The notes beneath the pieces are model-generated. The model did not search any database and had not been told where the DNA came from. It saw nothing but the letters and a program-made list of their open reading frames with translations. Shown in pieces: positions 14,734-20,589 of a DNA stretch of 20,589 nt; position 1 is the first letter of the stretch, and every line of letters starts with the position of its first letter. Where the stretch lies: positions 1 through 20,589 of the forward strand of contig CAYSSK010000070.1 of NCBI GenBank assembly GCA_964433645.1, in the 5' to 3' direction. The position numbers and the translations under genes are program-made. Source of the DNA: Desulfofustis sp964433645 (lineage in GTDB: Bacteria; Desulfobacterota; Desulfobulbia; Desulfobulbales; Desulfocapsaceae).

Positions 14734-16152
14734 TTACGAAACAATCTGCAGATAGTGGGTTACCTGAGGAACCAGGACATGATCCGGGAACGTTTTGATG
14801 ATGCCCTGCAGAATTTGCCGCGCCTTGGGACTGTTGCCGGCGTGTTCGTGAAGGAGTTTCGCCGACTCGAAATAGACCTCGGGAGCCAACGCATGGATTT
14901 TGTGATGCTTTGTAAAATAAGCGTACGCGGACAGCGCATGTTTGTATTCATGGCGCTCCTGATACCAGGAGGCAACCTTGAAAACACTCTCCGCTGAAGC
15001 AGGCCCGGCGGCCGTTTGCCTGATCTCGGCAAACAGAGACGCTGCCCCCTGTTTTTTGTCGTTCTTGACCAGGATTTCAAAATGCCGCACCGCGTAATTT
15101 TCCGCTTTCGTTTGCTCGCCCGCCAGTTTCAGGAGGTGCAAAAATTTTTCCGACACCTCCGGATCTGGCGAATCCTCCAGAACTGCTGGACGTACCCGGC
15201 CAATAGCCTCCCGGTATTTTCCCGCATTCACCAATAAGGCAATTGCCGTTTTCAGTTCTTCTTCCGGAGTTTTTTCCCGTCTCTTCCGTTTTGTTCCCTG
15301 ATTCTTCAAAAAGAATTCATAATCGACCGCATAGCCGATCTCCTCGTGATATTGAAGAAGCACATAGCCCATCAGGTGATAACTGATCAGGACATAGATC
15401 TGGGAGAAAAAAAGATACAAAAAACCAGCGACCATCGGATGCATGAGGCTAACGGGCAGGACGGAGAAGAGCGCGAACGGTGCGAACAGGAGAAAGACAA
15501 GGAAAAGATACATCAGCAGATACGACCAGCCGATTCTTTTTATGATCGGCAGGAACAAGAACGGATTGATCGCCTGGAAAACCGAATCCGTTGCCACGAG
15601 AATCATGATAATGGCAGGAAGACAGGCGATAATCAACGCGGTAAAGGCGAAGCCTCCGATCACTGATACTCCGAAGACAAACCCGCCCGAAATACCCAGG
15701 ATGCCAAAAACGACATACTGCTTGAAAACCTGGAAAACATTTTCGTTCACCAGGGACCAAGTAAGAGCGGGCGCCCGAAGGCTGCCCTGGGCAGTGTGGA
15801 GCAAGGCCGCATAAGCGTATTTCATCATCACGATCCAGACCGCCAGGCTGACCAGGAAACTGCCGGAAAAGACGATCCCCAGCGTCGCCAAGGACAGCGT
15901 CAGCAGAACGGGGGTGCGTTGGAACGGGTAAAGAAAAATCGCGCCGAGCCTGTTCCAGAACGGTTCCATGATATTACCGAGCCCTTCCAGGCGAACCGGC
16001 AGTTCACAGGCGGGACAGAAATAATCGGTGCTGGTCCCGCTGTAGCCGGTGGTCTTTCTGACACTTACGCAGTCTTCACATAACGATGAACCGCATTCGT
16101 TGCAGAAAAAATGCGCGACCCGTGAGCGATGAAGCGTGCATTTTGTGGACAT
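14734..16152 (-). CDS. B-box-like zinc-finger membrane protein with TPR-like C-terminus
   Basis: The 472-residue protein opens with a zinc-binding module: C5 and H8, then FFCNECGSSLCEDCVSV and FCPACE, cysteine/histidine spacing like B-box fingers at bacterial N-termini. Residues ~65-285 hold five to six hydrophobic membrane segments. The remainder is helical and TPR-like (AGKYREAIGRVRP; YKHALSAYAYFTKHHK; PKARQILQGIIKTFPDH). AGGAGG lies 6 nt before the ATG at 16152, so the start is secure. No enzymatic motif is seen. Its tail resembles in style the tail of the convergent rhomboid protein, so both may scaffold envelope complexes; this is inference. A specific function cannot be assigned. Confidence 0.8.
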   Translation of the reverse strand: MSTKCTLHRSRVAHFFCNECGSSLCEDCVSVRKTTGYSGTSTDYFCPACELPVRLEGLGNIMEPFWNRLGAIFLYPFQRTPVLLTLSLATLGIVFSGSFLVSLAVWIVMMKYAYAALLHTAQGSLRAPALTWSLVNENVFQVFKQYVVFGILGISGGFVFGVSVIGGFAFTALIIACLPAIIMILVATDSVFQAINPFLFLPIIKRIGWSYLLMYLFLVFLLFAPFALFSVLPVSLMHPMVAGFLYLFFSQIYVLISYHLMGYVLLQYHEEIGYAVDYEFFLKNQGTKRKRREKTPEEELKTAIALLVNAGKYREAIGRVRPAVLEDSPDPEVSEKFLHLLKLAGEQTKAENYAVRHFEILVKNDKKQGAASLFAEIRQTAAGPASAESVFKVASWYQERHEYKHALSAYAYFTKHHKIHALAPEVYFESAKLLHEHAGNSPKARQILQGIIKTFPDHVLVPQVTHYLQIVS

Positions 16153-16450
16153 CCCAAACCTCCTGGCTGAATGATCAGGTCAAAGTTGCAGCGATAATCG
16201 CCATCGACAGGAGCAGCAATACAAACTGGAGACTAACCACAATTCTCTGGCGAGAGCAAACGTTAGGGCCTCAAATCAGTAACTGGCCGGATCAACCGAC
16301 GGGTGCCCCGGCCATTGGCCGGAGGAAAACCGTTGGGGTGGCGTAGCCTGCCGGCACGGTTCGTCGTGTTGGATCATCAGGATTCCCAGCCAGCCAGGTG
16401 GGCCTGCCGGGCCGAGACAAGCCCATCGGGAGGAAAAAGAGCTTGCGAGA

Positions 16451-16479
16451 TTGACTGCAATTCTTTTTTTTGCTATACT
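16451..16479 (+). promoter_or_regulatory. Strong sigma70-type promoter upstream of gcl
   Basis: TTGACT (-35, 5 of 6) and TATACT (-10, 5 of 6) are separated by exactly 17 bp, the best promoter match in the window. Transcription would start near 16486, leaving a ~255-nt leader before gcl. The rest of 16153-16740 shows no supported gene. It contains a short perfect hairpin CCGGCC-ATT-GGCCGG at 16308-16322 and an inverted repeat CATACC (16483-16488) / GGTATG (16532-16537) within the leader. Confidence 0.7.
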
Positions 16480-16740
16480 GGTCATACCATGAAATATCTC
16501 TTCAATGGTCGTTAATTAAGAATATATCTCTGGTATGTCCAATTTCATATTAAGATACGCCTTCAACAACCCCCTGCAGACGAGCACCCTTGTCGTCATG
16601 GGGGATGGAATGATACGCTATCATGATGCTTCCACCCGCTGGCGAGCCCGGACACATCTCGGAAGCGATGAGCGGCACAGAGGGCCTGTATCGTGGATCA
16701 CGCGCAGGCGGCAGAACACCAAGAGCATGGAGGAACGGCA

Positions 16741-17874
16741 ATGGCACGAATGAGCGCAATTGAGGCAGCAGTCCATATTCTCAAAAGAGAGGGGTTCACC
16801 GCCGCCTTCGGCGTGCCTGGCGCCGCCATCAATCCCCTCTATGCGGCAATGAGGAAACTGGGCGGCATCCAGCATTATCTCGCCCGCCATGTCGAGGGGG
16901 CATCTCATATGGCGGAGGGTTACAGCAGGGCGGCGCCCGGCAATATCGGCCTGTGCCTCGGCACCTCGGGACCGGCAGGCACCGATATGATCACCGGATT
17001 GTATTCCGCCTCCGCCGATTCCATTCCGATTCTCTGCCTGACCGGCCAAGCGCCTCGCGACAAATTGGACAAGGAAGATTTTCAAGCGGTGGATATCGCC
17101 GCCATCGCCAAACCGCTGACCAAGATGGCGATCACCGTCATGGAGCCGGCCCGGCTGCCGAGTATCTTCCAGAAAGCGATGTATCTGATGCGTTCGGATC
17201 GGCCCGGCCCGGTACTGATCGACCTGCCCATCGACGTGCAGATAGCGCAGATCGACTTCGACCCCGACAATTATCAGCCGCTGCCGCCGAGCAAACCAGC
17301 GGCAACCCGGGCTCAGGCGGAAAAGGCGCTGGACATGTTGGGCGCGGCAGAGCGGCCGGTCATCGTCGCCGGCGGCGGCATCATCAACGCCGATGCCTCG
17401 GATCTGCTGGTCAGCTTCGCCGAGTTGACCAATGTTCCGGTTATTCCGACNNNNNNNNNNNNNNNNNNNNNNNNNNNNNNNNNNNNNNNNNNNNNNNNNN
17501 NNNNNNNNNNNNNNNNNNNNNNNNNNNNNNNNNNNNNNNNNNNNNNNNNNCTCGGGTTCGACAACATCAATATCACCGAGGAGGACGACGCCCCGGCCCA
17601 CTATGGAGTCGACCACGTCGCCCTGGCCGAGGCCCTCGGCTGCAAGGCGATCCGCGTCCACAAACCGGAGGATTTCAAGGCGGCTTTCGCCTGGGCGGAA
17701 GCAATGATGGAGCAGTATCACGTGCCGGTCGTCATCGAGTGCATCCTCGAACCGGTCACCGATATCTCCATGGGACTCGACCTGAACTGCATCAACGAAT
17801 TTGAAGACATCCTCTGCCTCGACGAGACCCTCAAGGCTGAAAGCGATTGGATCCACATCCCGAAGTCGGACTGA
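16741..17874 (+). CDS. gcl: Glyoxylate carboligase (middle missing in assembly gap)
   Basis: Glyoxylate carboligase (tartronate-semialdehyde synthase) condenses two glyoxylates to tartronate semialdehyde and CO2 using thiamine diphosphate, channelling glyoxylate to glycerate. The N-terminal ~237 residues align by eye with E. coli Gcl throughout: GVPGAAINP, LARHVEGASHMAEGYSRA, GTSGPAGTDMITGLYSASAD, GQAPR, KEDFQAVDI. V51 stands where other thiamine enzymes have glutamate, a hallmark of Gcl. After the gap, HYGVDHVALAEALGCKAIRV and the C-terminus also match. Against the 593-residue E. coli enzyme, about 250 residues, including the diphosphate-binding GDG region, lie in the 100-N gap, so the true gap should be ~770 nt. 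GGAGG lies 7 nt before the ATG. An MFS transporter follows. Confidence 0.93.
   Translation: MARMSAIEAAVHILKREGFTAAFGVPGAAINPLYAAMRKLGGIQHYLARHVEGASHMAEGYSRAAPGNIGLCLGTSGPAGTDMITGLYSASADSIPILCLTGQAPRDKLDKEDFQAVDIAAIAKPLTKMAITVMEPARLPSIFQKAMYLMRSDRPGPVLIDLPIDVQIAQIDFDPDNYQPLPPSKPAATRAQAEKALDMLGAAERPVIVAGGGIINADASDLLVSFAELTNVPVIPXXXXXXXXXXXXXXXXXXXXXXXXXXXXXXXXXXLGFDNINITEEDDAPAHYGVDHVALAEALGCKAIRVHKPEDFKAAFAWAEAMMEQYHVPVVIECILEPVTDISMGLDLNCINEFEDILCLDETLKAESDWIHIPKSD
17451..17550. other. Assembly gap (100 N)
   Basis: Exactly 100 unknown bases inside gcl. The flanking halves match the start and end of glyoxylate carboligase. The apparent continuous frame across the Ns is incidental, because the missing length is probably much larger. 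Confidence 0.98.
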
Positions 17875-18018
17875 CAGGGAAACGGTTGGTTTGGATTTAA
17901 ATTCTAGCCCGAGCACTCACGGTGGCTTTCTTGGGGGGAATGTTATAAAATAGCACGATCTTTTGAACGCCATGTGCATAGACTCACCGCTGCCGGAGGA
18001 TGGCCAATCCGAGAAGAA

Positions 18019-19239
18019 ATGAGTTCTGATCCGCCGCCATCCGGTGGCCGCGGCCACAACCTGCTGCTGGTGCTGATTCTGGTAACCGGCGTACAGGTAT
18101 TGGCCACCCTCTCGGTGCTGTCGCTTGCAACTCTTGCTCCGGCGGTTTCGGCGCACTTCGGAGTCGGGGCCCATTTCGTCGGCTACCAGGTCAGTATTAT
18201 CTACACCAGCGCCGCCGCCATTTCCCTGGTCGCCGGCACGCTGGTACGGCGCTGGGGAGCGGTGGCCACCAGCCAGTACGCGTTGCTGCTGTGCATTGGC
18301 GGGGTGCTCGGCCTCTCGTCCGGCAACCTGCTGGTCGTCGTTGTCGGCTCCCTGCTGATCGGAGCCGGCTACGGGCTGACCAACCCGGCGGCCTCCCACC
18401 TGCTGTTTCGCTTTGCCCCGGCGGCCCACCGAAACCTGCTGTTTTCAATCAAGCAAACGGCGGTGCCGCTCGGCGGCGTGCTCGCCGGTCTGATGCTGCC
18501 GGCCCTGACCACCTTCGCCGGCTGGCGGGCCGCCCTGCTGGCCGGTGCCGGTCTTTCCGCTGTCTTGTTTCTCATCCTGCACCTCCACCGCCGACACTTC
18601 GACAGTGATCGGGAACCGGGAAGGCCGCTGCGCAAGAATCTGCACTACGCGATGCGCCTGCTCGCTCAACGCAAGGACCTGATCCGGCTCTCGATCATGG
18701 CGTTCTGCTTTTCCGCCACGCAGCTCTCGCTGATGTCCTTCGCCGTCTCGATGCTCGTCCAGGATCTGGCCACCTCACTGGTGGTGGCCGGCACCGTGGT
18801 TTCTCTGATGCAGGGGGTCGGCGCTTTCGGCAGGATATTCTGGGGAATGATCGCCGACCGGTTCTCCTCGGGGATACCGGTTCTGATCATCATCGGCATC
18901 CTCTCCATCGCCTCATCACTGGTCATGGTGTTTATCGACCGAGCCTGGCCATTTGCTGCGGTGATCTCCCTGTTATGTGTCTTCGGTGCCTGTGCCATCG
19001 GCTGGAACGGTGTCTTTCTCGCCGAGGTTGCCCGGGTCAGCCGGCCGGAAGAAGTCGGCTCGATGACCGGCATGGTACTGTTCTTCACCTTTTTCGGGGT
19101 GGTTGTCGGCCCGACTTTTTTTGCCACCGTCTACGGCGTATCGGACTCATACCCGCTGACCTATGGCATCATGGCGCTTTTCCCGTTCATCGGCACCCTG
19201 TCGCTGCGTGGTTTAGGAAGCGCATCTCCTCCACGTTGA
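18019..19239 (+). CDS. Major facilitator superfamily transporter
   Basis: The 406-residue membrane protein has about 12 hydrophobic segments in two six-helix halves. A charged central loop (LHRRHFDSDREPGRPLRK) lies near residues 190-210. The first loop holds VRRWG, close to the MFS loop 2-3 motif, and the middle has KQTAVPLGG and FGRIFWGMIADR, the second-half counterpart of that motif. I prefer the ATG at 18019, preceded by GAGAAGAA, over a GTG at 17974 that adds a soluble, non-conserved N-terminus. It lies 144 nt downstream of gcl on the same strand, so a carboxylate such as glyoxylate, glycolate or glycerate is a reasonable substrate guess. The substrate cannot be read from sequence. Confidence 0.85.
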   Translation: MSSDPPPSGGRGHNLLLVLILVTGVQVLATLSVLSLATLAPAVSAHFGVGAHFVGYQVSIIYTSAAAISLVAGTLVRRWGAVATSQYALLLCIGGVLGLSSGNLLVVVVGSLLIGAGYGLTNPAASHLLFRFAPAAHRNLLFSIKQTAVPLGGVLAGLMLPALTTFAGWRAALLAGAGLSAVLFLILHLHRRHFDSDREPGRPLRKNLHYAMRLLAQRKDLIRLSIMAFCFSATQLSLMSFAVSMLVQDLATSLVVAGTVVSLMQGVGAFGRIFWGMIADRFSSGIPVLIIIGILSIASSLVMVFIDRAWPFAAVISLLCVFGACAIGWNGVFLAEVARVSRPEEVGSMTGMVLFFTFFGVVVGPTFFATVYGVSDSYPLTYGIMALFPFIGTLSLRGLGSASPPR

Positions 19240-19521
19240 TCGCCGGCGACAGTCTGAACCGCCGGAAAAAAAATCCATGAGCAGCTCAGCCGATCCTGCC
19301 TGTAATCATCTCTTTCTCACGATTTCCACGCCATCTCGGACTGTTGCCTGATCAGGAAAAAAACGACGTGCTTCACTCTGAAAGGGTCGCTTCCTGGCCC
19401 AGAATCTGTTAACTGGTGACACAAAACACCCTTAAAGACCGTTGCCGGAAACGGATCGATCGCCCGTCATGGCGACGGCCGAAATGGCAGCCCTGATATT
19501 TTCAGCACACGAGGCAGGACT

Positions 19522-20436
19522 ATGCGTATTTCAAAAAGGATCCTGGACAAGCTCACGCTCACCACCCGGGAAAAAATTATCCGCATCGGTATCCAGCAGA
19601 GCATGATGGTTATCGGCGGCATCCTCTCGGCGCTGGGCTATGTAGTCTTTCAAGTCCCCTATAAAATCGCCGCCGGCGGTGTCGGCGGATTGGGGATCAT
19701 CGTCAACGAATTCACCGGAGTCCCCGTCGGCACGTTTTTTCTGCTGGCCAATATTCCGCTCTTCGTCCTCGGTTACTACTTTCTCGGACGCTGGTCGTTC
19801 GTCTGGTCAAGCATTGTCGCCGTCATTGTCTTTTCCGTGGCCACCGAGCTGTTCACTTACTACATCCCCATCTGGGACCCATCCTTTCCCCTGACCGACG
19901 ATGTGCTGCTTGCCGCCATCTACGCCGGGGTGCTCTACGGTATCGGCTCCGGGCTGGTCTATCGCTTCGGCGGCACGGTCGGCGGCACCTCGATCACCGC
20001 GCGGATCATCTACAACAAGACCGGCTTTCCGATGAGTCAGTCGTATCTCGCGACCGATTTGATCATCATCTTGCTCGCCGGTTTCACCTTTTCCATGGAA
20101 GTTGCTCTGCTCGCCCTGATCACCCTGGTGCTGGTGGGCATCTTCTCCGACTTTGTCCTGGAGGGAATCAGCCAGACCCGGACGGTGACAATCATTACCG
20201 AGAACCCCGGACCGATCCGCGATGCGATCATGCACGAGTTGCGGCGAGGCGTTTCGCATTGGGAAATAACCGGCGGCTATTCCGGAAAGTCCCGGACCAT
20301 GCTCTACCTGACGGTACTCCGCTCCCGCATCTACGATGTGAAGTTCATCATTTCCCGTGTCGACCCTCAGGCCTTCGTTGTCGTCGGCGTCTCGCAGCAG
20401 ACCTGGGGAGGATTCAACGCCCGACGGGTTAAATAA
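19522..20436 (+). CDS. YitT-family membrane protein (DUF161/DUF2179)
   Basis: The 304-residue protein has a basic N-terminus, then five to six membrane segments with glycine-rich stretches (YKIAAGGVGGLGIIVNEFTG; GSGLVYRFGGTVGGTSITA), typical of YitT proteins. The soluble C-terminal domain (RTVTIITENPGPIRDAI; HWEITGGYSGK; YLTVLRSR) is the DUF2179 module, which resembles small ligand-binding regulatory domains. GAGGCAGG precedes the ATG at 19522. A role in transport across the inner membrane is suggested for the family, but the substrate is unknown. It stands alone after a 282-nt spacer with no supported gene or clear promoter. Confidence 0.9.
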   Translation: MRISKRILDKLTLTTREKIIRIGIQQSMMVIGGILSALGYVVFQVPYKIAAGGVGGLGIIVNEFTGVPVGTFFLLANIPLFVLGYYFLGRWSFVWSSIVAVIVFSVATELFTYYIPIWDPSFPLTDDVLLAAIYAGVLYGIGSGLVYRFGGTVGGTSITARIIYNKTGFPMSQSYLATDLIIILLAGFTFSMEVALLALITLVLVGIFSDFVLEGISQTRTVTIITENPGPIRDAIMHELRRGVSHWEITGGYSGKSRTMLYLTVLRSRIYDVKFIISRVDPQAFVVVGVSQQTWGGFNARRVK

Positions 20437-20472
20437 AGTTGGTTCATCCGACTCTTGCGTACTTTTGCTGAA

Positions 20473-20496
20473 AATCGCCGGTTTATCACCGCGATT
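20473..20496. other. Hairpin downstream of the YitT gene
   Basis: AATCGCCGG pairs with CCGCGATT through 8 base pairs with one bulged C and a 7-nt loop. It is followed by ATTGTC, a very weak T tract. It lies 37 nt after the stop and could act as an mRNA 3' end, but it is not a classic terminator. Confidence 0.3.
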
Positions 20497-20536
20497 ATTG
20501 TCAAGCCGATGTTGGTTTAAAACGATTGTGCGCTCT

Positions 20537-20575
20537 GTCTTGCAACCCTCTTTTCTGAGGAGGGGGCTGCAAGAC
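20537..20575. repeat. Interrupted inverted repeat near the window end
   Basis: GTCTTGCA (20537-20544) pairs perfectly with TGCAAGAC (20568-20575). Inside, CCCTC pairs with GAGGG around a small loop, with asymmetric unpaired bases between the two stems. No T tract follows on either strand. It could be an mRNA-stabilising hairpin, a dispersed palindromic repeat or a regulatory site; a single copy does not decide. Confidence 0.4.
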
Positions 20576-20589
20576 GTGAAAGAAGGGAC

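Noticed and set aside
16535..16753. A 72-codon plus-strand ORF in the gcl leader
   Set aside because: It overlaps the gcl start, lacks a ribosome binding site, and its second half is arginine-rich and not protein-like.
1..20589. CRISPR arrays, insertion sequences, tRNA or rRNA genes
   Set aside because: No regularly spaced direct repeats, transposase motifs, terminal inverted repeats with target duplications, or tRNA/rRNA signatures were seen on either strand.

Overview
The window is about 20.6 kb of GC-rich bacterial DNA with two 100-base runs of N (13017-13116 and 17451-17550), so it comes from a scaffolded draft assembly. Gene content suggests an anaerobic Desulfobacterota (deltaproteobacterial) organism, possibly Desulfobulbales or Desulfuromonadales. 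The pointers are a selenocysteine peptide with a radical SAM maturase, a receiver/zinc-ribbon regulator, a TPM lipoprotein and a rhomboid with a TPR-like tail. No rRNA, tRNA or taxonomic marker is present, so this placement is inference.

Layout. (1) 64-736, minus strand: a 68-residue hypothetical protein, then trmO. (2) 1302-7975, plus strand: a tightly packed four-gene envelope operon with overlapping or nearly touching genes. It encodes a six-hairpin glycosidase-like protein, a GT4 glycosyltransferase, an alkaline-phosphatase-superfamily/EEP-phosphatase fusion and a TVP38/VTT membrane protein. (3) 8286-8876: a degenerate receiver protein with a C-terminal four-cysteine zinc ribbon. (4) 9024-9800, minus strand: a small hypothetical protein and a universal stress protein. 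(5) 10003-12143: the highlight, a selenocysteine RiPP cassette. (6) 12522-16152: a TPM lipoprotein cut by gap 1, a rhomboid protease, and a convergent zinc-finger/membrane/TPR protein. (7) 16451-19239: glyoxylate carboligase (cut by gap 2) behind a strong sigma70-type promoter, then an MFS transporter. (8) 19522-20436: a YitT-family membrane protein.

The central result is at 10117-10467. A 116-codon gene, which conventional gene calling would miss, is interrupted by four in-frame UGA codons, at codons 35, 55, 86 and 114. Each is followed 11 or 14 nt later by a hairpin with GG in its apical loop, the geometry of bacterial SECIS elements. The first three hairpins share a design and show compensatory base changes. 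The predicted peptide has a Lys-rich hydrophobic leader, three copies of AAGSGU and a terminal SGUSG, and no cysteine at all. A probable terminator/attenuator follows, then a 514-residue radical SAM/SPASM protein. This matches the predicted SbtA (precursor) / SbtM (maturase) thio(seleno)oxazole peptide system, here in an unusually selenium-rich form.

Other regions worth attention are the phosphatase fusion operon, the pseudo-receiver that lacks its phosphoacceptor aspartate, and two small genes with good ribosome binding sites.
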